NCBI RefSeq assembly: GCF_050436995.1
Contig: NC_134770.1
Coordinates: 6,458,501-6,522,500 of the forward strand
DNA: 64,000 nt
Reading direction: 5' to 3'
Origin: Anticarsia gemmatalis
Lineage: Eukaryota; Arthropoda; Insecta; Lepidoptera; Erebidae
The notes beneath the pieces are model-generated. The model ran no database searches, had not been told where the DNA came from, and was given only the letters and a program-made list of their open reading frames with translations. The position numbers and the translations under genes are program-made. Shown here one piece after another: positions 24,001 to 31,600 of this stretch (within the stretch, counting starts at the first letter, position 1; each line of letters opens with the position of its first letter).

Positions 24001-25047
24001 CCCCAAGACCGTAATACTAAAATATAATTGTACTTATACTTATTTTTACTTTTAATGAGAAATTTAAATGCATGGGATTTTTCTTTTACGACCGGTCTCA
24101 ATAGGTACCTATGTATAAAAAATATGTTAAAAATATTTAAGCAAATTATCATAGTAGACCTTCATTACTGGCTTAGGTTATTGAGAATGGTCGTTAAATG
24201 CCTAAAATAATACATGTTTGATCTTTCTACCCTGAAGTTTTTTTAACCCCATTCTCTAACAAGTGCAACACATTAGTGTTTATATCTGACGTGTGATGTA
24301 ACGCACAGACAAGGCAACGAGGAGCAGGTGAAGCCGCGCGTGCTGCGGTTCACGTGGAGCATGAAGACCACCTCCTCCAGAGATCCCAACGAGATTATGG
24401 CTGAAATACGCAAGGTAAAACATACTGTAGTTTGAAGCCATTGTTGTTTACTGAAATGTGACAAATATTGTTTTATATCGGTGATATCGAAGAGTCGGTT
24501 GATTGATGAATGGATATTTAGTTAGTTACTTGTACGCTTTTAATTAGTCAGTTTGTAATTAATGTTCAGATGATTAAGTTCGGTTGGATAGGAGTTCGTA
24601 TTTTTAAGTGGTGATGAATTTAAATGATATCATCTGGCAATAAAATGTCGTTTGACTTTCAGTTACTTGGTCGTTTGGTATATATTTCCGGAATATTAAC
24701 GTATACGCGTGTTGTACGCTAGGTGCTCGACGCGAACAACTGCGACTACGAGCAGCGCGAGCGGTTCCTGCTGCTGTGCGTGCACGGAGACCCCAACGCA
24801 GACTCCCTGGTGCAGTGGGAGATCGAGGTGTGCAAGCTGCCGCGCCTCTCGCTCAACGGAGTACGATTCAAGCGGATATCTGGTAAGATTTGTTACTGTG
24901 GGACTAGTGGTTTAGGACGTGTTCTCTGGTGCAGTTTTAAAAGTTCCATTTTGGAGCCGCAGTTTTATTGAATCCTGTTTTATCGTAGGCACGAGCATCG
25001 GCTTCAAGAACATTGCGTCGAAGATCGCGAACGAGCTCAAGCTGTGA
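1..25047 (+). CDS. par-1: Par-1/MARK serine/threonine kinase, 3' part of gene (18 exons, 5' end outside window)
   Basis: Joined exons give 683 residues plus TGA with every splice phase consistent (window residue numbering). The kinase domain is entered in the middle at NIVKLFQVIETEKTLYLVME. HRDLK (63-67), the DFG at 83-85 and the activation loop LDTFCGSPPYAAPE follow; Thr98 is the expected LKB1 target. A UBA domain (about 220-257) lies after the kinase domain. A Ser/Ala/Pro/Gly-rich spacer carries RSTFHSG, where Thr516 matches the aPKC site known in MARKs. The KA1 membrane-binding domain (about 586-683) ends KIANELKL, as in animal MARKs. Family knowledge: these kinases phosphorylate microtubule-associated proteins at KXGS sites and set cell polarity at the cortex. 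The gene spans more than 25 kb; intron 14 is 9.1 kb. The same frame stays open after the TGA (see separate entry). Identification is secure; the spacer exons are the least certain part. Confidence 0.96.
466..588 (+). CDS. par-1: par-1 exon 2 (kinase C-lobe, catalytic HRD)
   Basis: Acceptor gtgttccag, donor gtatca, 41 codons in phase 0. It encodes VFDYLVLHGRMKEKEAR through HRDLK, so the catalytic Asp lies just before the intron. Confidence 0.95.
990..1125 (+). CDS. par-1: par-1 exon 3 (DFG and activation loop)
   Basis: Acceptor gtgttccag, donor gtaaaa, ending in phase 1. It encodes AENLLLDGEMNIKIADFGF, then LDTFCGSPPYAAPELFQ. It contains the metal-binding DFG, the activation-loop Thr and Ser, and the APE motif. 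Confidence 0.95.
1592..1727 (+). CDS. par-1: par-1 exon 4 (kinase C-lobe)
   Basis: Acceptor tgtttgcag, donor gtacaa, phases 1 to 2. It encodes [20 protein letters not shown] through LRELRERVLRGKYR. DVWSLGV is the conserved helix F region. Confidence 0.95.
2056..2240 (+). CDS. par-1: par-1 exon 5 (end of kinase domain)
   Basis: Acceptor atcatttcag, donor gtgaga. It encodes IPFYMSTDCENLLKKFLVLN, then PAKRASLESIMRDKWMN and the linker YEDDELRPYVEPQQDFKDHK. It ends in phase 1, the split codon restoring the Glu that opens the UBA domain. Confidence 0.95.
2241..4926 (+). other. par-1 intron 5, with TGACC-rich DNA and a repeat X copy
   Basis: From about 2353 to 2770 the motif TGACCTTGACC and variants recur many times as a degenerate repeat. 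Repeat X occupies about 4224-4474. The rest shows nothing identifiable. Confidence 0.6.
4927..5039 (+). CDS. par-1: par-1 exon 6 (UBA domain)
   Basis: Acceptor ttgcgcag, donor gtgagt. It encodes EALVCLGYNRQEIEYSLAEA then KYDDVFATYLLLGRKSTD. This is the MARK ubiquitin-associated domain that packs against the kinase domain. It ends in phase 0. Confidence 0.95.
5070..5280 (+). mobile_element. Mariner-like MITE copy 1 (211 bp)
   Basis: Perfect inverted ends TTAGGTCGGGGAAAAAGT and ACTTTTTCCCCGACCTAA are flanked by TA on both sides (5068-5069, 5281-5282). A longer sub-terminal inverted repeat includes atagtatgtatgaacttg. No transposase. It lies in par-1 intron 6. Confidence 0.85.
5361..5574 (+). 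repeat. RTE-like non-LTR tail
   Basis: It starts actagcttttacccgcgac and ends ttataatattagtatgg, with the middle ttggttcagtagtttaggcg, a motif common in lepidopteran genomes. Class is uncertain; RTE-type by general resemblance. Confidence 0.6.
5596..5705 (+). repeat. Non-LTR/SINE tail family E, 5' part
   Basis: It contains ggaaaacatcgtgatgcaac and tgcatgcctgagagttc. It matches the first half of the element at 17168. Confidence 0.55.
6021..6228 (+). mobile_element. tRNA-derived SINE A
   Basis: Box A-like gtggcacggtggtttaggtc and box B-like gggttcgattcc, then the body with tgtccgttgtttgtatgttt and an A-rich tail. It ends about 25 bases before the par-1 exon 7 acceptor. Confidence 0.85.
6254..6353 (+). 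CDS. par-1: par-1 exon 7 (spacer, Ser/Ala/Pro-rich)
   Basis: Acceptor tctccccaag, donor gtatgt, phase 0 to 1. It encodes PESDGSRSGSSLSLRTAAPG and a Pro/Ala tail. SRSGSSLSLR follows the UBA in insect Par-1 proteins. A SINE ends only about 25 bases upstream of the acceptor. A branch-point-like taactaat lies between the two. Confidence 0.88.
6467..6636 (+). repeat. 16-bp minisatellite, about 10.6 copies
   Basis: Tandem units like ctgggtaactttatgc, drifting at the edges (gtagctctata at the start; ggtagatttatgc near the end). It lies in par-1 intron 7. Confidence 0.85.
6637..8168 (+). other. Remainder of par-1 intron 7
   Basis: AT-rich sequence with no ORF, RNA gene or repeat that I can name. 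Confidence 0.6.
8169..8291 (+). CDS. par-1: par-1 exon 8 (spacer)
   Basis: Acceptor gtgccggtag, donor gtacat, phase 1 to 1. It encodes a Gly/Ala run, then HRGVQRSISASARPAASRRA and SSGAEVLRTQG. The basic Ser-rich stretch suits 14-3-3 or phosphorylation sites (inference). The acceptor has a poor pyrimidine tract, but frame and codon use support the exon. Confidence 0.85.
8306..8408 (+). repeat. CA/TA-rich simple repeat
   Basis: Imperfect acacac/acacat microsatellite 15 bases after the par-1 exon 8 donor. Open frames through it are artefacts of its composition. Confidence 0.8.
8995..9245 (+). mobile_element. MITE-like element, family M
   Basis: Left end aggcgtgtacacacacatat and right end aatatgtgtatagcgagcct are imperfect inverted repeats. 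The right end matches those at 34020-34048 and 56600-56622. It lies in par-1 intron 8. Flanking sequence at about 8450-8505 and 9785-9835 has gtatacgtacgtatac palindromes. The rest of the intron shows nothing. Confidence 0.55.
10003..10076 (+). CDS. par-1: par-1 exon 9 (Thr-rich spacer)
   Basis: Acceptor taacattctag, donor gtgcgt, phase 1 to 0. It encodes a Thr/Ala run (TTTTAANNTTSTATTTTSN) followed by FKRQ, which leads into the conserved NTIDS of the next exon. Confidence 0.88.
10183..10239 (+). CDS. par-1: par-1 exon 10 (KRQ-NTIDSASIKENTAR motif)
   Basis: Acceptor accttccag, donor gtatgt, 19 codons in phase 0. It encodes NTIDSASIKENTARIAQMQ, the spacer motif recognisable across animal MARK/Par-1. 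Confidence 0.92.
10549..10682 (+). CDS. par-1: par-1 exon 11 (spacer)
   Basis: Acceptor tcttcccccag, donor gtacac, phase 0 to 2. It encodes VQSTSRPSSAAPKLEPRSRT, then LTGGARRTQTYDAPPQPTT. The acceptor is strong. The region is Ser/Pro/Arg-rich and presumably disordered. Confidence 0.87.
11081..11260 (+). CDS. par-1: par-1 exon 12 (spacer)
   Basis: Acceptor gtgtgggcag, donor gtactt, phase 2 to 2, about 60 codons. It is rich in Ser, Ala, Gly and Asn, including KTHVKSASISSASGAPPLGA. Near-exclusive G/C third positions match the neighbouring exons. Confidence 0.85.
11846..11958 (+). mobile_element. Hairpin MITE family H, copy 1
   Basis: Left arm cccggtttctgagttacatt with tagcggtagtttatctattc; right arm reads back as the complement, ending aaccggg. 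About 113 bp, in par-1 intron 12. Confidence 0.75.
11985..12050 (+). repeat. Non-LTR tail family E fragment
   Basis: It contains gggagacccttgcctgacag and tgggatagag, a diverged version of the cccttgcccagcagtgggac tail at 17310. Confidence 0.5.
12120..12233 (+). mobile_element. Hairpin MITE family H, copy 2 (diverged)
   Basis: It starts tccctgtttcagagtacatt and ends aatgtacgacagaaacc, with weaker arm pairing. It is 160 bases from copy 1. Confidence 0.65.
12250..12899 (+). other. End of par-1 intron 12
   Basis: AT-rich; nothing identifiable apart from the exon 13 acceptor. Confidence 0.6.
12900..13018 (+). CDS. par-1: par-1 exon 13 (aPKC site)
   Basis: Acceptor gtgttttcag, donor gtatgt, phase 2 to 1. 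It encodes a Gly/Thr run, then REFPNPLVFPRNVPSRSTFH. RSTFHSG corresponds to the MARK threonine phosphorylated by aPKC, which releases the kinase from the cortex (family knowledge). Confidence 0.92.
13432..13540 (+). CDS. par-1: par-1 exon 14 (FSKLSSRFSKR)
   Basis: Acceptor tttatctgcag, donor gtacgt, phase 1 to 2. It encodes GQTRSRGSSGG and then ARPSFFSKLSSRFSKR, the counterpart of FSKLTSKLTRR in vertebrate MARKs. It is the last shared exon if the candidate alternative last exon in the following intron is used. Confidence 0.93.
14462..14479 (+). other. Primer-binding-site-like remnant of an LTR retrotransposon
   Basis: TGGCGCCCAACATGGGAC closely matches tRNA-Lys-type primer-binding sites. No coding region follows and I cannot define the LTR edges, so this is at most a decayed fragment. 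Confidence 0.35.
15750..15768 (+). CDS. par-1: Candidate alternative last exon of par-1 (short C-terminus, no KA1)
   Basis: A strong acceptor (pyrimidine-rich cccgttccgttgtacgcag) is followed by a frame in phase with exon 14: FSKR continues as LNQNP and stops at TGA 15766-15768. AATAAA lies at 15819-15824, a normal distance for a terminal exon. The surrounding 100 bases are more GC-rich than the intron. If used, it would yield a Par-1 form without the KA1 domain. It is inferred from splice signals only. Confidence 0.4.
17168..17331 (+). repeat. Non-LTR/SINE tail family E
   Basis: Runs from ccaacggtgaaggaatacat to gacccttgcccagcagtggg. It is the fullest copy of a family also seen at 5596, 11985, 46497 and 55010 (+) and about 23446 (-). 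Confidence 0.6.
18423..18724 (+). mobile_element. Hairpin MITE with about 40-bp inverted ends
   Basis: Left end acaataggtatgacaactaa continues with tttttatttttcagcccgtc. The right end is its near complement, ending gtcgtccctattgt. The interior has two inverted tgacgtca sites (about 18545 and 18580). Confidence 0.75.
19010..19145 (+). repeat. Interspersed repeat D
   Basis: It contains taggggtaggcaaagaccaa, cgccacttggtacgatcc and tcattcacatccatacagg. Other copies are at 32712 (-), 35078 (+) and about 46085 (-). Class uncertain. Confidence 0.65.
20333..20482 (+). mobile_element. piggyBac-like MITE (150 bp with TTAA)
   Basis: TTAA (20333-20336, 20479-20482) bounds inverted ends cactttgatcgcca and tggcggtcaaaggg. 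Inside, ctatactcgacaaatcagaa and its near complement form a long hairpin. TTAA target duplication is diagnostic of piggyBac. Confidence 0.85.
22694..22753 (+). CDS. par-1: par-1 exon 15
   Basis: Acceptor tctgtttttag, donor gtaatt, 60 bases, phase 2 to 2. It encodes PLDGPTSKHAVGASPQAMLG. Length divisible by three makes it a possible cassette exon. Phases match on both sides. Confidence 0.85.
22754..24308 (+). other. par-1 intron 15
   Basis: It contains the second mariner-like MITE (22813-23027), an inverted pair aattaacgcta/tagcgttaatt (about 23048-23147) that may be a small MITE, and a minus-strand family E fragment near 23446. No exon is seen. Confidence 0.6.
22813..23027 (+). mobile_element. 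Mariner-like MITE copy 2 (215 bp)
   Basis: Same family and orientation as the copy at 5070, flanked by TA. Ends have drifted (TTAAGTCGGGGTAAAAGT; ACTTTTTCCCGGACCTAA in part). It lies 60 bases after par-1 exon 15. Confidence 0.85.
24309..24414 (+). CDS. par-1: par-1 exon 16 (start of KA1)
   Basis: Acceptor taacgcacag, donor gtaaaa, phase 2 to 0. It encodes QGNEEQVKPRVLRFTWSMKT and TSSRDPNEIMAEIRK. FTWSMKTTSS is the signature opening of the MARK KA1 domain. Confidence 0.96.
24723..24882 (+). CDS. par-1: par-1 exon 17 (KA1 core)
   Basis: Acceptor gtacgctag, donor gtaaga. It encodes VLDANNCDYEQRERFLLLCV, then HGDPNADSLVQWEIEVCKLP and RLSLNGVRFKRIS. Very close to MARK KA1 across animals. It ends in phase 1. 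Confidence 0.97.
24989..25047 (+). CDS. par-1: par-1 exon 18 (KA1 end, canonical stop)
   Basis: Acceptor tttatcgtag. It encodes GTSIGFKNIASKIANELKL and then TGA at 25045-25047. The family-standard C-terminus supports this TGA as the usual stop. The stop is followed by CTG, so its context is TGA-C, the leakiest stop context known in insects. Confidence 0.97.
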
Positions 25048-25536
25048 CTGCCCGGGAGCGGGCCGCGGCGGCGGCGGCGGCGGCGCGGCGCCCCGCGCGG
25101 CACGTCGTCGGACGAGCGCGAGTCGCCGCCGCCGCCCCCGCCCCCGCCGCCGCCGCGCTCCGACTCGCTGCGCCTGTCCGCCGACGACATGGCGCGCGTG
25201 GCCAACGGCGGGGCGCGCACGCCCACCGGGGCCCTCGCGCACTTCCTGGCCGCCTACACGCCGGCCGAGCGCGCGCTGGCCCGCTCCGACTACCTGCGGC
25301 CGCCCGCGTCCCCCGCGCGGCCCGCGCCCGGCGCGCCGCGCTCGTCGCTGTCGCTGCGCGTGGAGGCGGACGAGCCCCGCGCGCGGCCGCGCCTGGCGCC
25401 GCACGCGCACTCGTACTCCGTGCACACGCTGCGGCGCCAGGGCCGCGCGCGCTCGCCGCCCTCCCCGCCCTCGCCGCCCGACTGCGACTGCCTGCCCGTG
25501 GAGCCGATCCCGCCGCCCGAACTCTTCGACTTCTGA
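25048..25536 (+). CDS. Candidate readthrough C-terminal extension of Par-1 (162 codons)
   Basis: Immediately after the par-1 TGA the same frame is open for 162 codons, to TGA 25534-25536. Nearly all third positions are G or C while A and T fall at positions one and two (GAC, TAC, CAC, ATG, CTG), a coding signature. It encodes an Arg run, a Pro run, then LRLSADDMARVANGG, ALAHFLAAYTPAERALARSD and a Ser/Pro tail ending EPIPPPELFDF. A first internal ATG is at 25189. The other two forward frames are also open because GC is very high, so openness alone proves little; the periodicity is the argument. It could instead be an alternative last exon with its own acceptor. I recognise no domain. Confidence 0.5.
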   Translation: MPGSGPRRRRRRRGAPRGTSSDERESPPPPPPPPPPRSDSLRLSADDMARVANGGARTPTGALAHFLAAYTPAERALARSDYLRPPASPARPAPGAPRSSLSLRVEADEPRARPRLAPHAHSYSVHTLRRQGRARSPPSPPSPPDCDCLPVEPIPPPELFDF

Positions 25537-28130
25537 GCGACGGACCCTTCTCCGCGTCCCGAAATCGGAAGGGTCTCCCGGCCGACCGGCTCTCGAACCC
25601 GTCCCCCCTCTCGCCCACCCGGAGAGTCGCGGAGTCGAGGCTTTCAACAAAATAAAAAATATGAAATGTAAAAAAAAATCGAAGCCCCCCGATTCTCGCG
25701 TCGGTCGCGTCCCCCCGGGGGCGCGGTCGGGTTCGAGGACGGTCGCGCCGCTCGACTCGAATTTGTATAATGAGGACCTCCAGCCGGCCCGGCCGCCGGG
25801 CTCGGGCGCCGTGGTGGCCGGCGCCGGGCCGGCGGGGACCGTATCGTATCGACGGTGTCGTGTCGCCGCGAGCCGCGCGCCGCTCTCAATAAACGAATCG
25901 ATGGTGACTTAAGAGTTTTATTTCGTCGACGGTGGTCGGACGATGTGTGGAGCGTATATATATGTGCCAAGTGGTTATCGGGGAGTGCGACGCGCCGTCG
26001 TGGTCCGGTCGTGTCCGGTCAGATCCGGTCAGGTCCGGTCATGTTCACTAGACGCGGTCGATCGCCGCTCTCGATTCGGCGCATCTTTGTATAAATAATT
26101 TTACTCGTGTCATGAATTTTTATTATTACATGATTGTTTTTTCTGTAGATAAGTCGTCTGTCTGTCCGTGTGTATCGCGCTTTTTTATTTAATTTATATT
26201 TGGAATTGTTTGTTTTTATGAAATCGTGTTTTTTTAAAAGACATTATTTAATGGTACTTGTGCGTGGCGCACGGGCAGCCAGTGTTATTGTGCTATCGCT
26301 TATATACTACATTACATTATGTATTTTAATCGTTGTAATAATGTACAAAGTGAGTTTGAGCTCAACAGATACAATCTAGCTTAGTGTTAATTATATTTTT
26401 TTTCATTTTCCAATATAACAAAATATAAATACAAAATATGGCTGTCTTTGAATAGCGATATAATGTTTATAATGTCATTGTAAGTCAATATAGCGCGGCC
26501 GCGTCGCGTCGTCGCTCTGCGTGGAGGGGCGAGGCGGGGCGGTCGGATGATCGCGGTCGCCCTGACATTTGCCTCTTTCTAATGATAAGGCTGAATTAGA
26601 AAGTGTCAAAGGTGAACGGTGTAACTGTACGGGTCGGTACACACTCAACTTAGGCGCGTTATATAGTATAATAACTTCACTTAAAATCGTTAGAGGTGTT
26701 TATGTGATCAAAGTATTACGAACTTGTAGGTATATAGCAATAATCGTTCATTGTGTCGGTCGTGTCGCTCGTGTCGCTCGTGTCGATCACTCTCAAACTA
26801 TCTACTCGATGTAATCAGCCTTTCGATATTGTGATTAACTAAAATTTCTTTTTATCGATTTGTGTGAAGCTTTGTTTTTTTCGTATTTTCTTTCGTGTGG
26901 ACTGTCGCATACTCTAGGTGATAAATATTATTATAATAAAATAGGTATGTACGTGTGTGTGCGGTGGGGCGATCGCGTCACTTTTTCTATTATATAATTA
27001 AGTGTAGTGTTATAAACTTTTACATGGAATCACAAATTCTGACGTTACGGACGACTGTCGTGTTGTCTGTGCCACAGCGCCACTGACACATCTTGGCGCC
27101 AAATATAACCTCCAATTTATAAATGTCACTTTCAGTAGTTTCCTTTGCTCAAATTCAAAAATGTATAAATAAATTAAGTGAAATAAACATTTTTAAATCA
27201 TGTTTAATTTATTCGCTAACGTTTTATTGTCATCGAGTATGTTGATAAGTTTAAATAAAATACTTTATTTCCTTCAAGTAGGGTGTTTAACAAGTGACTC
27301 GGGACCTAAAACACCTCAAATGGTCCCAGGATCTCCCACAAAGCCTTATGTGAGTAATAAACTTGTCTATCACTGAAATATTCTCACGACAAACTGTAAA
27401 ATAGCAATTTCAATCACAAATCAGTTTTAATTTAATATTTATAGATACAACGAAATCACGAACTTACGAAAAGTTTTTAAGCTCAAATAAAAATGCAAAA
27501 ATGAGAATGGATTTTATTATATTTTATCACCACGTTTAAAAAAAGTTATTATTTGAATTATCCTGTTCAGAACACTTTCCATGGCTCTTAAAACATGAAC
27601 ATTATTTAAATTATATTATAGTTAAAACATGTATGAAGTTTGAAATCGCGATGAAATTGTTTTAGCTAGTTGATACATTTCCGACGACGCGGCCAGTTGT
27701 CCCGACATACATATTACTGTTTTAAATGTAGTTATATATTTATATACATATATATTTATATATATATGAGCTTTGTTTTACGAATAGTGTAGTATTTTGC
27801 CTGAGGTGACGCGTGGAGAACTTTGTGAGATATTCAAAATGAAAAATAAATTTTATTTTTAATTCCAATCGTGTAGTTTGTTTTTTATTTAATGATCCTT
27901 TTATTTTTATTCGGTTTTTTGGATTCGGGCTACGTTTTTTATGAGAATACAATTATCATGAGCAGTACATTTTGATAGCCTTGATATCGATATTGTTACT
28001 ATGATATTTAATAGGTATGCTAACTATTTATAAAAAAAATCAAATCTAGGCTAAATCTCGACTAAAATCTGTATTAACAGATTCAAATTGAAATGTTCTG
28101 TCAATAAATTGAAGAAAAGACAAAACTTAA
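25537..28130 (+). other. par-1 3' UTR and convergent intergenic DNA
   Basis: Third-position bias ends at the second TGA. Possible poly(A) signals are AATAAA at 25651-25656 and 25888-25893, and others near 26936 and 27172; I cannot tell which is used. GC stays high to about 25.9 kb, then drops. Short tandem repeats lie at about 26005-26043 (units like ggtccggtca) and 26756-26790 (units like tgtcgctcg). No gene is seen. Confidence 0.6.
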
Positions 28131-28647
28131 TAATAACGTTTTTATTTTTCAAACCATCAACAATTTTTAATATTTACATCACTTACAACTAAAATTATAA
28201 TAAATTAAATAGTTTAACAATTGAAACAATACATTTAGTAACACTACACCTTAGTTATTAAAGATTCACAGGAAAATCTTACATGCCCATATACCTATGG
28301 GCATAGGCCATTTTTCAAAATGAGTTTGAGACAACTACATAGTCCACCGCGCTGACCAAAATTGGCAGCGTCCAGAAATATTTATCATAATTACAAAAAA
28401 AATACTTTTCAGATTCACGTAAGTATGTAAAAACAAAGGAATATTATTCTTAGGACCGCCACCTCACTAGCGCCATCTATTTCTCTCAGCTCGCAACTAT
28501 GACACAATATAACAAGGAATACTGAAATAATGACTACATAATTTAATAATGAGCATTTTTACAGCGAACACTTATACTAAGAGGGAACGTTTTAAAATAC
28601 GACTTGTATTTTTTTATCATGGCAATTTTTATCAAGATATTTTGTAA
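28120..28647 (-). other. 3' UTR of the PYPVEK-repeat gene
   Basis: On the minus strand an AATAAA lies at 28146-28141, about 500 bases after the stop codon. No closer canonical signal was seen. The distance to the nearest likely par-1 3' end is about 0.3-2.5 kb. Confidence 0.5.
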
Positions 28648-31600
28648 TCAAGACTTGTTTATAGGCATACCGTCTAAGTCTACTTCTGTACTGGGAATTA
28701 AAGGAGGCTGGAAACCTCCGTACTCGATTCTTAAATTGCTAACTTTGGGCTCTCGGTCTGCCCGTCTCATTTTATACTCAACGACGTAGTTCTTGTTATT
28801 CTGCCACCAATCGTCTTGATACTGAGGTGGTACAGGGCCGTAGTACTGATTAGATCTATTCGGTGAGTTAGTAATATAAGTAAGATAGTTAGCGAGTTTA
28901 TTCAAGCTTTTCTGTTCTTGAGATTCCCCGGACTCGCTTGATTCCCCTGAAGTATTATTTATATACTGATATGATGACGCGTATTGGTTTCCCCATTGCG
29001 TCGAATGCATCGGCTTTAGCTTTTCCTTTTCCTTCATTAGTTGGTAGTACTGCGATAAATATAGGTGTTGCGTATTAGGAACCTTTTTCTGCTTATGCTC
29101 TTTTTGAACCTGCGGGACATTCCTGGTCTCCGAAGACACGTCCGAGTGAGAGTATGCATATGGAACTGGTACATGAATAGGCCGGTCTATGTATTTCTCA
29201 ACAGGATAAGGCACTTTCACTTCAACCGGGACTTGAACCGGATAAGGGACTTTCTTCTCTACGATTCTCTCGACCGGGTAAGGCACTTTTTTCTCAACAG
29301 GGTACGGTTTGTCGATATACTTAGTGACTACAACCGGCTTTTCGACAATTTTTTCCACGATTTTTTCGACTGGGTATGGAACTTTGACTTCTTTTTCAAC
29401 TACTTTTTCTACAGTAACCGGGTAAGGGACCCTTTTCTCTACTATTCTGTCAACCGGGTAAGGTCGAGGCACATGAACCGGGACGGCTACCGGCTGTGGT
29501 ACAGGCACCTGAATATGTATCGGTTTATCAACATATTTAGTGATCGTGACCGGTTTTTCCACGATCCTCTCGACTGGGTACGGAACCCTTTTCTCAACCG
29601 GATATGGGACAGGAACGCGAGTCTCATAGTGAACTGGATAAGGCACCTTCTTCTCAACAGTATAAGGGACGGGGACTTCCTTATGAATGATTTTCTCAAC
29701 TGGTTTTTCTACTTCAACGGTTACAGGCACTGGTCGATCTACCGGGACAGGATATAACACTTTATGTTCAACCGGGTATGGTACTTCAACCGGATAAGCG
29801 ACTGGGGTTGGCACAGGCACTGGGTGCAAGACTTGCTTCTCCACAACCTTTTCAACCGGGTAGGGAACATGTACCGGTCTGTCCACGTACACTTTCTGTT
29901 CGACCGGGTAAGGTACTTGGACTTCAACCGGGTAGGGACGGGGCACCTCGACGGGGTAAGGTTTATCAACATATTTAGTTACTTCTACCGGTTTTTCAAC
30001 GATTTTTTCCACATGCACTGGTACAGGCACTGGCCTATCAACTGGTACTTGAACTTCAATATGTTGCGGATACGGTACTTTCTTTTCTATATATCTGTCA
30101 ACGAATTTAGTTATAGGCACTTCTTTTTCTATAATAATAGGCTGGATTATCTTCGCATTATCATTGTTATAATCTTCGTAATAATGTTCACTTCTCTGGT
30201 TATTTACTTCGCCGTTTAAATTCACTTGAACCTGCGAGCGAATGTTTTCACTCGGTTCTAACTGGTCTTGATCATTCTCTTGTTCCTTCTCCCTATTTTC
30301 TTCTTTCGCTTCTTCATATTGATACAACAGTTTGCTCATATCCTCTTGCATCTTTTTAGAAGATTTCACAGCTTCTACGTATTTGTTGTAAAGCGATTTC
30401 GCTATTTCAAATCCGCCTTTGTTATTACTGCGTCCTTCGTCTAAGTCTAAATATTCATGGACTTCCACATCGTTTATGTGAGTGATTGAGACTGGTATAG
30501 ATTTCTGTACTTCGACCACAGTTCTTTCTCTAGGTGGAGATTTTACAGTGTCTGAAATCAACTCGCTGTCGGCAGCTTCATGGTCATCTAATGTATTAAA
30601 CATTTCAGAATCATTTGCATTGATAAGACGCAAAGCGACTGTGATGGGAGCTAAATAATTCTGATTTACAGGTCTTGGAGTAACATTTACAATGTCTTTG
30701 TCTTGTGTATTCTGTTCCTTATTAGTTTGGTTCTCTTCTAAAGTATCTTTCACTCCTACAATTTGATAACCATTCGCCATGTAAGGCACCATAGTCGAAA
30801 CTAAATTATCAACGATCTGCTCTCGGAAATTATTGTACGAGCTCTCAGACACGACTATAGGTGTAGCGAAATCATATTTATTTCCGTCTGATTGCAATAT
30901 CTGTTGCTTTGAGCGATCATTTTCATTCTTTTGTGCATTATTGCTGAGGATATTTCCTATCTTTGCCTTCACAGTTATGTGAGTTTTACTGTCCTGTCCA
31001 TCAGCGTCTTTGCTTTTAACAGTATACCGGGAACGTGGTTTTATGTCCTCAGATTGTTCATGTATGTGCTTCTCGGCTGCGTGATTGATGAATAACAAAT
31101 CTTCATTTGAAATAAGATCCTGTGTTGAAGCCACTAGCTTGTCGATACCATCTTGGGTAGTATTTTCTTCATACAAAGGTGTCCGTATTGTTGTGATGTA
31201 AAACCTTTCTGTACGAGCGTTAGGACGAGGTGATTCCACTCTGAACTTAACTTCTCCCCTGTAAGTATAAGGCGTTGGTAAACTGGCAGCAAAATTGTTG
31301 ATATCGTGTAAATCATAAGAAGGTACTTCAGCGAATAAGTCCTTAGATTTCTTAAGATCGGTTTCTAGTTCTTTCGACACGTGTTCTTCAGGGTTTGAGC
31401 AATTGTGATCTTTGAAGATACGGACGGGTGAGCGGTACTCATTGAAATCCTCTTGAGGAAGAGGCTTGGAGTCTTCGGTTTTAAGCGTGTAGTCTGCAGA
31501 TGTACCAGTGTAGTAGGTGTTAGTGGGTCCAGGGCTAGGAATCTGTTGTGGGCTGGACTGGTACGGCGTGAACTGTTGCAGCAGGTAGATGTCAACTGGC

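Noticed and set aside
25013..25912. 299-codon + frame and 237-codon minus frame around the par-1 3' end
   Set aside because: Extreme GC content removes stop codons in all frames; only the par-1 frame shows G/C third-position bias.
29065..29757. 230-codon open frame on the + strand opposite the PYPVEK gene
   Set aside because: It is the antisense shadow of the repetitive Val/Pro codons; the minus-strand frame has the gene structure, signal peptide and splice sites.
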